From NCBI RefSeq assembly GCF_900221005.1, contig NZ_OBQI01000006.1:124001-188000 (forward strand): a stretch of 64,000 nucleotides of DNA. Reading direction: 5' to 3'. The notes beneath the pieces were generated by a model that had not been told where the DNA came from, searched no databases, and was given only the letters and a program-made list of their open reading frames with translations. Each line of letters opens with the position of its first letter. Position 1 is the first letter of the stretch. This document shows positions 1 through 7,966 of this stretch, in pieces. Source of the DNA: Blastococcus aggregatus. Lineage in GTDB: Bacteria > Actinomycetota > Actinomycetes > Mycobacteriales > Geodermatophilaceae. The position numbers and the translations under genes were made by a program.

Positions 1-257
1 CGCGGCGGGTCGCACTCGACGATCCGCATCGGCTCGCCGACCGGTTCGTCCTCGTGCGTCATCGTGAAGGTGCCGGTGCCGCCCACGGCGCGCTCGCCCT
101 CGTAGGCGCCGATCCAGCGGGCCAGCCGCTCGGGTTCGGTGAGCGCCGCCCAGACGTCGTCGACGGGGTCCGGCCAGGAGCGGCGGAACTCCAGGCGCTG
201 CCGCCCGTCGTCCAGCCGCGTCACGACGCCCCGCCGCGACTCCACGCCCTCGGTCAT
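1..257 (-). CDS. SRPBCC/AHSA1-family protein, N-terminal part
   Basis: The first 85 residues of a START-like (SRPBCC) protein are visible; the rest lies beyond the left edge of the window. The segment has the family opening FRRSWPDPVDDVWAALTEPE followed by RLARWIG, which is the first strand and helix of the helix-grip fold that binds hydrophobic ligands. AHSA1-type actinobacterial members of unknown ligand usually have 140-170 residues, so roughly half is missing. The ATG at 257 is the only sensible start before the family motif. The family call is firm; the ligand is unknown. Confidence 0.8.
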   Translation of the reverse strand, partial: MTEGVESRRGVVTRLDDGRQRLEFRRSWPDPVDDVWAALTEPERLARWIGAYEGERAVGGTGTFTMTHEDEPVGEPMRIVECDPP

Positions 258-349
258 CCGCGCCCCCTCGTTGCTGCGGTGAGCCTCGCTGCCGCAGCCC
301 ACGGGGACCAGAGGTTTCCGCCCGCGGAACGCCGGGGCATGCGCGGTGC

Positions 350-526
350 ATGACCGTCACCGATCCCGACACCCCGGATCCGCTCAACGACCCCCGCACC
401 CTGCAGGCCGACCCCGGCGCGATGGGCCAGGGCGAGGACCTCGCCTCCGCCGCCGACGACCCGGTCGCGGCCGGCGAGGACGAGCTGCCCCCTGCCGACG
501 ACGACACCGGCTACACCGTCCCGTAG
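350..526 (+). CDS. small acidic hypothetical protein
   Basis: A 58-residue reading frame from ATG to TAG encodes a very acidic, Asp/Pro/Ala-rich peptide with about 15 acidic residues against a single Arg. It has no Cys, no membrane segment and no recognisable domain, and it looks intrinsically disordered. No clear ribosome binding site precedes the ATG. It lies between the divergent SRPBCC gene and the next small gene on the same strand. Unrecognised; the biased but sensible composition makes it plausible as a real small protein. Confidence 0.45.
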   Translation: MTVTDPDTPDPLNDPRTLQADPGAMGQGEDLASAADDPVAAGEDELPPADDDTGYTVP

Positions 527-605
527 TCGGCCGCGTGGGCATGTGACGGATCGGTCCGATACGGGTACTCCACGGCCCCACCGTCGAGCACCCGAGGAGG
601 ACCCC

Positions 606-848
606 ATGGCCACCGGTGAGACCGGCTTCGAGGACGTCTTCTACGACCTCGTCTCCGTCCAGTACCACTCGCTCAAGGCCGGGCACGACTACGGCCAGTA
701 CGTCCGGGACGCCGAGAACGCGGGCCTGGACGACATCGCGAGCTTCTTCCGCGAGGTGATGGAGCAGGACTCCGCGCGGGCGAAGCGCTGCCACGAGTTC
801 CTGGGGCGCCTGCAGGGCACCGACCAGGGCGGTCCCGCCACCAAGTAG
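606..848 (+). CDS. small helical hypothetical protein
   Basis: An 80-residue protein preceded by a good Shine-Dalgarno sequence (GAGGAGG, spacing 5-6). It looks all-helical, with two long amphipathic stretches: VFYDLVSVQYHSLKAGHDYG and a second around IASFFREVMEQDSARAKRC. The pattern of Tyr/His/Glu residues resembles half of a ferritin-like bundle, but that is only an impression because no full metal-binding EXXH pair is present. A longer in-frame version from 543 lacks a ribosome binding site. A hairpin follows at 857-885. Function unknown. Confidence 0.7.
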   Translation: MATGETGFEDVFYDLVSVQYHSLKAGHDYGQYVRDAENAGLDDIASFFREVMEQDSARAKRCHEFLGRLQGTDQGGPATK

Positions 849-856
849 CACGCGCT

Positions 857-885
857 CTCCGCTCGGCCCGCACCGCCGAGCGGAG
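857..885. terminator. bidirectional terminator-like hairpin
   Basis: A perfect 10-bp inverted repeat (CTCCGCTCGG / CCGAGCGGAG) with a 9-nt loop lies between the convergent 606-848 gene and the TetR gene. There is no T-run, as is common for hairpins in very GC-rich actinobacteria. A terminator role is inferred from position. Confidence 0.5.
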
Positions 886-897
886 CCGGCCCCCGGG

Positions 898-1488
898 TCA
901 GCGGACGAGCAGACGCATCAGGGACTCGACGAACGCCGCGGCCTGCTCCCGCCGAGGGAGCACCTCCGGGGTGCTCCGCATCATCGTCGACCAGCCGAGG
1001 TAGGCGGTGTAGGCCAGGACCGCACGGTGCCTGGACTCCTCCGCATCGATGCCCGCGGCCACCAGCTGCTCGGCCACGTAGTCGATGCGACGCCGCGTCA
1101 CCCTGGCGAGGACCTCGTCCACCGCCGGATGACCGGGGTGGGCGGCCAGGCCGACGCTGCGGTCGGGCACATCCGCATGCGTCAGGAAGATCGCCGTGAG
1201 CAGCTCCCGCAGGCGGGAGCCGCCGTCGGCCAGCGGCCCGAGCATGGCGATGACCGCGTCGGTCTCCGCGTTCTCCCACCGCTCGAGGGCAGCCCGGATG
1301 AGGTCCTCGCGGTCGCGGAAGTGCCAGTAGAAGCTGCCCTTGGTGGTCCCGAGCGACCTCGCCAGCGGCTCGATGGCCAGGCCGGTCACGCCACGCTCCC
1401 CGAGCACCTCCAGTGCCGCACGGGTCCAGGCATCCCGGTGCTGGCCCGTCGCGACTTCGGGGTGCTCCTGCGCCTGGACGACCGGCAC
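898..1488 (-). CDS. TetR/AcrR family transcriptional regulator
   Basis: A DNA-binding repressor. The N-terminal TetR helix-turn-helix is clear: TRAALEVLGERGVTGLAIEP, then a recognition helix ending in TTKGSFYWHF. A 140-residue ligand and dimer domain follows. The start is uncertain. The conserved region begins at about 1445 with no start codon directly before it. The GTG at 1488 has a weak GGAAG and gives 196 residues; the ATG at 1521 gives 207. The 5' end lies antisense to a DUF2867 remnant, so the first 15-30 residues may derive from recombined DNA. The target is unknown; the neighbouring nitronate monooxygenase, partly divergent, is a candidate. Confidence 0.8.
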   Translation of the reverse strand: MPVVQAQEHPEVATGQHRDAWTRAALEVLGERGVTGLAIEPLARSLGTTKGSFYWHFRDREDLIRAALERWENAETDAVIAMLGPLADGGSRLRELLTAIFLTHADVPDRSVGLAAHPGHPAVDEVLARVTRRRIDYVAEQLVAAGIDAEESRHRAVLAYTAYLGWSTMMRSTPEVLPRREQAAAFVESLMRLLVR

Positions 1489-1683
1489 CTGGACTTCCGC
1501 GTCAGCCTGCGTCTCCTGCATTCCGGCGGGGCGGCGGAGTTCCTGCAGCTCACGACGACCGTGACCGTCCACGGCGCTCTCGGTCGGGCGTACTTCGCGC
1601 TCGTCCGCCCCTTCCACCGCCGGATCGTCCCCGCGATGCTGCGGTCCGCGGTGACGAAGGAACCGGGCACCATGGGCACGTGA
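1441..1683 (+). pseudogene. DUF2867 C-terminal remnant
   Basis: The + strand reads through about 80 residues resembling the C-terminal half of DUF2867 proteins: FGVLLRLDDRHLDFRVSLRL, then GRAYFALVRPFHRRIVPAML close to the end. This Arg-His-rich LG.AY...V.PFH..IV ending is characteristic of the family. Nothing like the N-terminal half precedes it; upstream the frame only mirrors the TetR gene. It therefore appears to be a 5'-truncated copy. Its TGA overlaps the GTG of the next gene by four bases (GTGA), a vestige of a translationally coupled pair. It has no own start. Confidence 0.55.
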
Positions 1684-2642
1684 TCCACACCCCCCTCACC
1701 CGCCGGTTCGACCTCTCCACGCCGGTCATCGGCGCCCCGATGGCCGGCGTCTCGGGCGGCGCGCTGGCCGCGGCCGTCTCGCGTGCCGGCGGGCTCGGGA
1801 TGATCGGCGTGAGCGGGCGGCACAGCGCCGAATTCGTGACAGCGGAGAGCGCCGTGGCCGGGCAGGACCAGCTGCCGTTCGGCGTCGGGCTGATGATCTG
1901 GACCCTGGCCGACCGGCCGGAGTTGTTCGACGCGACGGTCGCGGCGAGGCCCAGCCTGGTGTCGATGTCGTTCGGCGACCCGGCGCCCTGGGTCGGCCCG
2001 CTGCACGACGCCGGGATCGCGGTCGCGGCGCAGGTGAACACCGTCGCGGACGCGCACCGGGCGCTCGAGGCGGGCGTCGACGTCCTGGTCGCCCAGGGCA
2101 CGGAGGCGGGCGGGCACACCGGTCAGCGCGCGCTGCTGCCGCTGCTGACCGAGGTCCTGGCGCTCACCGACCGGCCCGTCGTCGCGGCGGGCGGGATCGC
2201 CACGGGCCGCGCGATGGCCGGGATGCTGGTCGCCGGCGCGGCCGGGGTGTGGATCGGGACGGCGCTCCTGTCGTGCACCGAGGGGCTCAACGGCGCGCCG
2301 GCCCGTGCGCGGATCCGCGAGGCGACCGGTGACGAGACGGTGCTGACCCGCGCCTTCGACGTTGCGGAGGGCATCGCCTGGCCCGAGCGCTGGCCCGGCC
2401 GGGCGCTGACCAACGACTTCTCCCGCGCGTGGCACGGCCGGGAGGGCGAACTCGTGGGCGACGACGCCGCGCGCGGGCTCGTCGTCGAGGGCCGGCGCTC
2501 GGGGAACCCTGCGCACGCCCCGCTCTACGCCGGTGAGGCGGTCGGGATGGTCACGGCCGAACGGTCGGCGACCGACGTCGTCCGCGAGCTGGCCACCGAC
2601 GCCGAACAGGCGCTGCGCTCGGGCTCAGCCCTGCTGGGTTAG
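1680..2642 (+). CDS. nitronate monooxygenase (2-nitropropane dioxygenase family)
   Basis: A 320-residue FMN-dependent TIM barrel of the NPD/nitronate monooxygenase family, which oxidises alkyl nitronates to carbonyl compounds and nitrite. Seen in order: PVIGAPMAGVSGGALAAAVS (N-terminal FMN region), AQGTEAGGHTG (the conserved GxEAGGH active-site loop) and AAGGIATGRAMAGMLVAGA with GVWIGTALL (phosphate-binding strands). The start is GTG at 1680, overlapping the stop of the DUF2867 remnant. The 3' end overlaps the convergent DsbA-family gene by four bases. The family is certain; some members are enoyl-reductase-like with unknown substrates. Confidence 0.9.
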   Translation: MIHTPLTRRFDLSTPVIGAPMAGVSGGALAAAVSRAGGLGMIGVSGRHSAEFVTAESAVAGQDQLPFGVGLMIWTLADRPELFDATVAARPSLVSMSFGDPAPWVGPLHDAGIAVAAQVNTVADAHRALEAGVDVLVAQGTEAGGHTGQRALLPLLTEVLALTDRPVVAAGGIATGRAMAGMLVAGAAGVWIGTALLSCTEGLNGAPARARIREATGDETVLTRAFDVAEGIAWPERWPGRALTNDFSRAWHGREGELVGDDAARGLVVEGRRSGNPAHAPLYAGEAVGMVTAERSATDVVRELATDAEQALRSGSALLG

Positions 2643-3331
2643 ACCGCGCAGGTCCCGTCCTCGCAGCCCTCGGCGGCCGGGACCGTGATCAGCGGGTTCG
2701 CATCCGCCCAGGCGCGCTCGAGCATCTGCAGCAGCTGGTCGGCGGGCTGGGCTCCGGCGGCGCCGAACTTCCGGTCGACGACGAAGAACGGGACGCCTCT
2801 CGCGCCCAGCTCCACGGCCGTCGCGCTGTCCTCGCTGACCGCCCAGCGGAAGCGCCGGTCGGTCAACGCCTCGCGGATCTCGGTCTCGTCCAGGCCCACC
2901 TCGACGCCGAACGGCACCAGCGACTCGACGTCGAAGACCGACCGGCCCTCCTCGAAGTAGGCGTGCAGCAGGCGCTCCTTGAGCTCGTTGCGCTTGCCGT
3001 GCTCGGCAGCCAGGTGCAGCAGCTCGTGGGCCAGCAGGGTGTTGCCGCTGACGCCGTCGGCCAGGTGGTACTCCAGCCCCTCGGCGGCGGCTGTCTCCTC
3101 GAGGCCGCGCATGTTCTCGCGCATCTGCTCGACGCTGGTGCCGTACTTGGCGGCCAGCGCGGGCAGCGTCGGGTGCGTCTCGCCCTCGGGGGCGGTCGGG
3201 TCGAGCTGGAACGAGCGCCAGACGACCTCGACCTGGTCGCGGTGCGGGAACCGCTCCAGGGCGGTCTCCAGCCGGCGCTTGCCGACGTAGCACCACGGAC
3301 AGACGACGTCGGACCAGACCTCTACGCGCAT
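2639..3331 (-). CDS. DsbA family oxidoreductase (FrnE-like)
   Basis: A 230-residue cytoplasmic thioredoxin-fold protein with an inserted helical domain. The redox motif CPWC sits near residue 11 (VWSDVVCPWCYVGKRRLE), and the cis-Pro segment GVPFFVVDRKFG lies near residue 187. This arrangement matches FrnE and 2-hydroxychromene-2-carboxylate isomerase-like DsbA proteins, which act as disulfide isomerases or in polyketide and stress pathways. There is no signal peptide. The C-terminus carries extra Cys residues (CEDGTC), reminiscent of the second Cys pair in some FrnE proteins. Substrate unknown. Confidence 0.88.
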   Translation of the reverse strand: MRVEVWSDVVCPWCYVGKRRLETALERFPHRDQVEVVWRSFQLDPTAPEGETHPTLPALAAKYGTSVEQMRENMRGLEETAAAEGLEYHLADGVSGNTLLAHELLHLAAEHGKRNELKERLLHAYFEEGRSVFDVESLVPFGVEVGLDETEIREALTDRRFRWAVSEDSATAVELGARGVPFFVVDRKFGAAGAQPADQLLQMLERAWADANPLITVPAAEGCEDGTCAV

Positions 3332-3369
3332 GCCCGGCCCAACGTCGTCGCCGTGTGGGGGATTCCGGG

Positions 3370-3747
3370 TCAGCGCACGCCGACGAGGTCGACGACGAAG
3401 ACCAGCGTCGCGCCGGGCTTGATGACGCCGCCGGCACCGCGCTCGCCGTAGGCCTTGTGCGCGGGGATGGTGAGCCGTCGGCGGCCCCCGACCTTCATGC
3501 CGGCCATGCCCTCGTCCCAGCCCTGGATGACCATGCCGACGCCGAGGCGGAACTCCAGCGGGTCGCCGCGGTCCCAGGAGGCGTCGAACTGCTCGCCGCC
3601 GTCGTGGGTGACACCGACGTAGTGGGCGCTGATGAGGTCGCCGGCCTTGGCCTCGGGACCGTCGCCGACGACGAGGTCCTCGATCACCAGGTCGTCGGGG
3701 GCGGGTCCGGTCGGCGGCTCGACCTCGGGACGGGTCAGTTCAGCCAC
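3370..3747 (-). CDS. FKBP-type peptidyl-prolyl cis-trans isomerase
   Basis: A 125-residue single-domain FKBP that isomerises Xaa-Pro bonds during protein folding. The FKBP core is complete: VGDGPEAKAGDLISAHYVG, then FDASWDRGDPLEFRLG, VIQGWDEGMAGMKVGGRR (the active-site Trp/Asp loop), IPAHKAYGERGAGG and the final strand LVFVVDLVGV. There is no signal peptide, so it is cytoplasmic. The GTG at 3747 follows GGAGGGAG. The frame stays open far upstream, but only this start gives the usual FKBP length. Confidence 0.92.
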   Translation of the reverse strand: MAELTRPEVEPPTGPAPDDLVIEDLVVGDGPEAKAGDLISAHYVGVTHDGGEQFDASWDRGDPLEFRLGVGMVIQGWDEGMAGMKVGGRRRLTIPAHKAYGERGAGGVIKPGATLVFVVDLVGVR

Positions 3748-3824
3748 GGTGCTCCCTCCTGCGCCAGGGCTCTCCCGGCGCCGCGACCCATCCAAGCAGC
3801 GCGCGGAGCAGGTCGCCCGGGCGG

Positions 3825-4226
3825 TCACTGCACCGCGGAGGGGTCCATCCACATGGTCTCCCAGACGTGACCGTCCGGGTCGGTGAAGCTGGTGCCGTAC
3901 ATGAAGCCGTGGTCCTGAGCCGGCTGCCACGGCTTGCCACCCGAGGCCAGCGCGCGAGCCAGCATGTCGTCGGCCTCCTCCCGCGAGTCGACGGACAGGG
4001 CGTTGAGCACCGTCGTCGCCTGAGCCGGGTCCCCCACGGCACCGCCGGGCACGAAGTCGGCGAAGCGGTCGCGGGTCAGGAGCATGACGACGATCTGCTC
4101 GCTGATGACGACCGACGCCGCGTTCTCGTCGCTGAACTGCTCGTTGAAGCCGAACCCGAGGCCGCCGTAGAACGCCTTGGCCCGGGCCAGGTCGGCGACG
4201 GGGAGGTTGACGAAGATCATGCGCAC
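3825..4226 (-). CDS. VOC family protein (glyoxalase-like)
   Basis: A 133-residue vicinal-oxygen-chelate protein: two beta-alpha-beta-beta-beta units, starting IFVNLPVADLARAKAFYGGL and ending TSFTDPDGHVWETMWMDPS. It resembles the actinobacterial and proteobacterial group annotated as lactoylglutathione-lyase-like or extradiol-dioxygenase-like, whose substrates are mostly unknown. The GTG at 4226 follows AGGAG at good spacing; the ATG at 4256 lacks one. The final E (in WETMW) is the usual metal-ligand position. Enzyme activity is not assignable from sequence. Confidence 0.85.
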   Translation of the reverse strand: MRMIFVNLPVADLARAKAFYGGLGFGFNEQFSDENAASVVISEQIVVMLLTRDRFADFVPGGAVGDPAQATTVLNALSVDSREEADDMLARALASGGKPWQPAQDHGFMYGTSFTDPDGHVWETMWMDPSAVQ

Positions 4227-4343
4227 GGGAGTTCTCCTCGATCGGTCCGGGAGCACCCTTCGCGTGCCCCGCTCGGCTGTTCCGACCGGCGGGCACGGCA
4301 GAACTCATCGACCGGTGTCGGGAACCGCCGCTAGCGTCGCGCC

Positions 4344-4733
4344 ATGATCGACCACCTGGGTCTGCAGTGCACCGATCCCGCGGCCGCCGCCGCGTTCTAC
4401 GAGCGGGTCCTCGCCCCCTGCGGCGTCCGCGAGGCCATGCGCATCGACACCCCGCACGGTCCGGTGATCGGCCTGGCGGGGCCGGCCGGGGAGCCACAGC
4501 TCTGGACGTCGCCGCTGGAAGGGCCCGGCAACCGGCCGGTCCACCTCGCGCTGGCCGCGCCGTCGCGGGACGCCGTCGACGCGGTGTTCGCCGCCGTGCA
4601 GGAGGCCGGCGCGGAGGTCCTGCACGAGCCCCGGGAGTGGCCCGAGTACCACCCCGGCTACTACGGCGTCTTCTTCCGCGACCTCGACGGCAACAACGTC
4701 GAGGCCGTGCACCACGGGTTCCCGGCGCCCTGA
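4344..4733 (+). CDS. VOC family protein (glyoxalase-like)
   Basis: A 129-residue VOC protein. It begins MIDHLGLQCTDPAAAAAFYE (first metal ligand His) and ends YYGVFFRDLDGNNVEAVHHG (Glu ligand). HLALAAPSRDAVDAVFAAV is the second repeat. This subgroup (YyaH/CatA-like) commonly acts in antibiotic or aldehyde detoxification, but the substrate is unknown. Its TGA overlaps the ATG of the alpha-glucosidase by one base, so the two are probably cotranscribed. Confidence 0.87.
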   Translation: MIDHLGLQCTDPAAAAAFYERVLAPCGVREAMRIDTPHGPVIGLAGPAGEPQLWTSPLEGPGNRPVHLALAAPSRDAVDAVFAAVQEAGAEVLHEPREWPEYHPGYYGVFFRDLDGNNVEAVHHGFPAP

Positions 4734-6490
4734 TGCGGGCAGACGGAGGCATGGATCCCGCAACCGCGCCGTCTCCGACGGGCGCCGAGTCCGCGCCGTG
4801 GTGGACCCGCGCCGTCGTCTACCAGGTCTACCCGCGCTCGTTCATGGACTCCGACGGCGACGGGATCGGCGACCTCGGCGGCATCCTGCAGCGGCTGGAT
4901 CACCTCACCGACCTCGGCGTCGACGTCCTGTGGCTCTCGCCGGTCTACCCCTCGCCGCAGGCGGACAACGGCTACGACATCAGCGACTACACCGACATCG
5001 ACCCGCTGTTCGGGTCGCTCGCCCAGCTCGACGAGCTGATCGCCGCGCTGCACGCGCGTGGGATGAAGCTGGTCATGGACCTGGTGGTCAACCACACCAG
5101 CGACGCGCACCCGTGGTTCCTGGAGAGCAAGTCGTCGAAGGACTCGCCGAAGCGGGACTGGTACTGGTGGCGGCCGCCGCGCGACGGGATGGCGGCCGGT
5201 GACCCGGGGGCGGAGCCGACGAACTGGCAGTCGTTCTTCTCCGGGCCGACGTGGACGCTCGACGAGGCCAGCGGCGAGTACTACCTGCACCTGTTCGACC
5301 GCCGGCAGCCCGACCTGAACTGGGAGAACCCGCAGGTCAGGCATGCGGTCTACGAGATGATGCGGTGGTGGCTCGACCGCGGGGTCGACGGCTTCCGCAT
5401 GGACGTCATCAACATGATCAGCAAGGCTGTCGGCCCCGCCGGGGAGCTGCACGACGGCCCGCCGATCCCCGGCTCGGCACTGGGCAGCGGCTACGCCTCC
5501 TTCATCTGCGGGCCGCGGATCCACGAGTTCCTGCAGGAGATGCACCGCGAGGTCTTCGCCGGACGCTCGGAGGCGCTGCTGACCGTCGGCGAGATGCCCG
5601 GCGTGACCGTGGAGCAGGCGCGGCAGTTCACCGACCCGGCCCGCGCCGAGGTGGACATGGTGTTCCAGTTCGAGCACGTCGGCCTGGACCACGGGACGTC
5701 GAAGTGGGAGGTCCACCCGCTGCGGATGCGCGACCTCAAGGCCTCGTTCGGGCGCTGGCAGACGGGGCTGGCCGACGTGGGCTGGAACTCGCTCTACTGG
5801 GACAACCACGACCAGCCGCGGGCGGTCTCCCGGTTCGGGGACGACTCCCCGCAGTACCGCCGCGACTCGGCGACCTGCCTGGCCACGCTGCTGCACCTGC
5901 ACCGCGGGACGCCGTACGTCTACCAGGGCCAGGAGCTCGGGATGGCGAACTACCCGTTCACCTCCCTCGAGGAGTTCGCCGACGTCGAGTCGCTCAACCA
6001 CCACGTGCACGCGGTCTCGGCCGGGCACGATCCGGCCGAGGTGCTGGCCGCGCTGCGCACGAGCAGCCGGGACAACGCCCGCACGCCGGTCCAGTGGGAC
6101 GCCTCCCCGAATGCCGGCTTCACCACCGGCCGGCCGTGGCTGGCGGTCAACCCCGACCACGTCGAGTGGAACGCGGCGGCGCAGCGGGAGGACCAGACGT
6201 CGGTGTTCGCCCACTACCGCCGGCTGATCGCACTGCGGCACGACGACCCGGTGGTGGCGCTCGGCGACTTCCACCTGCTGGTGCCGGAGCACGACGAGGT
6301 CTACGCCTTCACCCGCTCGCTGGCAGGCAGCGCGCTGCTCGTCGTCTGCAACGTCTCCCGGACGCCGCACGACCTGGCCGCGCTGCTGCCCGAGTCCGTC
6401 GGCGCGGAGCTGGTGCTGGGCAACCTGCCCGAGGACGACACCGCGCAACTGCGCCCGTGGGAGGCCCGCGTCCTGCGCCTGCCCACGTGA
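4733..6490 (+). CDS. GH13 alpha-glucosidase (oligo-1,6-glucosidase-like)
   Basis: A 585-residue cytoplasmic GH13 (alpha-amylase clan) enzyme that cleaves terminal alpha-glucosidic bonds in maltose, isomaltose, trehalose or sucrose-type substrates. The conserved regions are visible: YQVYPRSFMDSDGDGIGDLG, MDLVVNHTSDAHPWF (region I), GFRMDVINMI (nucleophile Asp, region II), TVGEMPG (acid/base Glu, region III) and YWDNHDQPR (transition-state Asp, region IV). No signal peptide is present. The ATG at 4733 overlaps the stop of the VOC gene; the ATG at 4751 is an alternative but sits one base from its GGAGG. A strong hairpin follows the stop. Confidence 0.92.
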   Translation: MRADGGMDPATAPSPTGAESAPWWTRAVVYQVYPRSFMDSDGDGIGDLGGILQRLDHLTDLGVDVLWLSPVYPSPQADNGYDISDYTDIDPLFGSLAQLDELIAALHARGMKLVMDLVVNHTSDAHPWFLESKSSKDSPKRDWYWWRPPRDGMAAGDPGAEPTNWQSFFSGPTWTLDEASGEYYLHLFDRRQPDLNWENPQVRHAVYEMMRWWLDRGVDGFRMDVINMISKAVGPAGELHDGPPIPGSALGSGYASFICGPRIHEFLQEMHREVFAGRSEALLTVGEMPGVTVEQARQFTDPARAEVDMVFQFEHVGLDHGTSKWEVHPLRMRDLKASFGRWQTGLADVGWNSLYWDNHDQPRAVSRFGDDSPQYRRDSATCLATLLHLHRGTPYVYQGQELGMANYPFTSLEEFADVESLNHHVHAVSAGHDPAEVLAALRTSSRDNARTPVQWDASPNAGFTTGRPWLAVNPDHVEWNAAAQREDQTSVFAHYRRLIALRHDDPVVALGDFHLLVPEHDEVYAFTRSLAGSALLVVCNVSRTPHDLAALLPESVGAELVLGNLPEDDTAQLRPWEARVLRLPT

Positions 6491-6495
6491 TCACT

Positions 6496-6542
6496 GCGCG
6501 CTCAGCGTGGTCACGCCGCGGCGAGAGCCACGCTGAGCGCGC
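6496..6542. terminator. bidirectional terminator hairpin
   Basis: A perfect 15-bp inverted repeat with a 17-nt loop (arms 6496-6510 and 6528-6542, core GCTCAGCGTGG) lies between the convergent alpha-glucosidase and acyl-CoA dehydrogenase genes. It has no T-run. Confidence 0.65.
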
Positions 6543-6557
6543 ACTCGGCGCCGTAGC

Positions 6558-7829
6558 TCAGCCCAGCGGCGAGCGCGGCAGCAGGCGGTCGCTGATGATC
6601 CGCTTCTGGATCTCGCTGGTGCCCTCGAAGATCGTGGTCAGGCGGGCGTCGCGCCAGTGCCGCTCGACCTGCCGCTCGGTGGTGTAGCCGTTGCCGCCGT
6701 GCAACTGCATGGCCTGGTTGGTCACCCGCACCGACATCTCGGTCGCCTCGAGCTTCACCATCGAGGCCTCCTTGGCCACGGGCAGGCCGAGATCGATCAG
6801 GTGCGCGACCTGCCGGTAGAAGGCCCGGGCCTGCTCGATCTGGGCGGCCATCTCGGCGACGGCGAAGCGCAGCGCCTGGAAGTCACCGATCGGGTGGCCG
6901 AACTGCTCGCGCTCCTGCAGGTAGAGGATCGAGTCCTCCAGCGCGGCGCGGGCCAGGCCGACGGCGCGGGCCGCGGTGTGCACGCGGGCGGTGTTGAGGA
7001 ACTTCTGCGCCTCGGCGAACCCGGCCTGCTTCGCCGCCTCGCCCTCCTCGCCGCTGTCCTCCCGGGCGGCCTTCGCCTCGTCGATGATGTTCTCGACCGG
7101 GATCCGTACGCCGTCGAAGGTGAGGTCCCAGGTCAGGAAGCCGTGGTAGCCGATCTTGTCGATCGGGTGCCCGGTGAGCCCCTCGGGGAACTCGCCCCGC
7201 TCCTTCTCCAGCAGCAGGTTGATCAGCCCCGCCGAGCGGGATTCCCCCTCCTCCGGCTCGCGCTCGCGCACCAGCACCTGGATGAAGTCGGCCGCCTCGG
7301 CGTTGCCGCACCAGCGCTTGCGGCCGGTCACCACCCACTCGTCGCCCTCGCGGACGGCGCGGGTCGAGACGCCGGCGAGGTCGGAGCCCGCGTCCGGCTC
7401 GGACAGCGCGATCGCGCCGATCCACTCGCCCCGGGCGCTGCTCCGCTGCAGCTCGTCGCGTCGGTCGGCGTCGGGCACCGCCGTCCCGAGGCCCTGGGAG
7501 CGGGCCAGGATGCTGGCCGTCGACATCCAGGCGCGGGCCAGCTCCTCGCTGACCATGCAGTACTCGAAGACGCCGAGCCCGAGGCCGCCCTGCTCGGCGG
7601 GCACGGTGATGCCGAAGTAGCCGAGCTCCGCCAGCCGGGCCAGCAGCGACGCCGGGATCAGGCCCTTCTGGGGGTCGAGCTCGTTCGCGACCGGCAGCAC
7701 CTCGTCCATCGCGAACCGGCGCGCCTGCAGCTGGAGCTCCTCGCGCTCGGGCGTGTGCCACGGGGGCAGCAGCACCGGCGGCGGGGGCAGCAGGGTCTCG
7801 GTCTCTTCGGTGCTGGCGCTCGACGTCAT
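6558..7829 (-). CDS. acyl-CoA dehydrogenase family protein
   Basis: A 423-residue FAD-dependent acyl-CoA dehydrogenase that introduces the alpha-beta double bond in acyl-CoA. The N-terminal helical domain runs from about residue 25 to 140, and the beta-domain FAD-binding segment is IGAIALSEPDAGSDLAGVST. The C-terminal domain carries EREQFGHPIGDFQALRFAVA, QLHGGNGYTTERQVERHWRD and the catalytic-Glu segment IFEGTSEIQKRII. The chain is full length. It shares direction with the upstream acetoacetyl-CoA synthetase, but a hairpin separates them. The acyl substrate cannot be predicted; short or branched chains are plausible. Confidence 0.92.
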   Translation of the reverse strand: MTSSASTEETETLLPPPPVLLPPWHTPEREELQLQARRFAMDEVLPVANELDPQKGLIPASLLARLAELGYFGITVPAEQGGLGLGVFEYCMVSEELARAWMSTASILARSQGLGTAVPDADRRDELQRSSARGEWIGAIALSEPDAGSDLAGVSTRAVREGDEWVVTGRKRWCGNAEAADFIQVLVREREPEEGESRSAGLINLLLEKERGEFPEGLTGHPIDKIGYHGFLTWDLTFDGVRIPVENIIDEAKAAREDSGEEGEAAKQAGFAEAQKFLNTARVHTAARAVGLARAALEDSILYLQEREQFGHPIGDFQALRFAVAEMAAQIEQARAFYRQVAHLIDLGLPVAKEASMVKLEATEMSVRVTNQAMQLHGGNGYTTERQVERHWRDARLTTIFEGTSEIQKRIISDRLLPRSPLG

Positions 7830-7940
7830 CGTCGGTGTGCCCTCCTCGACGGCGGGATGATCACGTTCACCTTGGGGGCTGGACCTGCCCGCCGCACGCC
7901 GCGGTCATCCGCGCAGGTGACCAGCCTCACCGCCCGCCCT

Positions 7941-7966
7941 CCGGACTTTCGGTGCAGAAAGTCCGG
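7941..7966 (-). terminator. terminator hairpin after acetoacetyl-CoA synthetase
   Basis: A perfect 10-bp stem (CCGGACTTTC / GAAAGTCCGG, loop GGTGCA) begins directly after the stop codon of the 7967-9928 gene. It probably separates that transcript from the acyl-CoA dehydrogenase. Confidence 0.65.

Noticed and set aside
4661..6448. A 595-codon minus-strand frame across the GH13 gene
   Set aside because: It mirrors the alpha-glucosidase, is Val/Arg/Gln-rich noise typical of GC-rich antisense frames, and has no domain.
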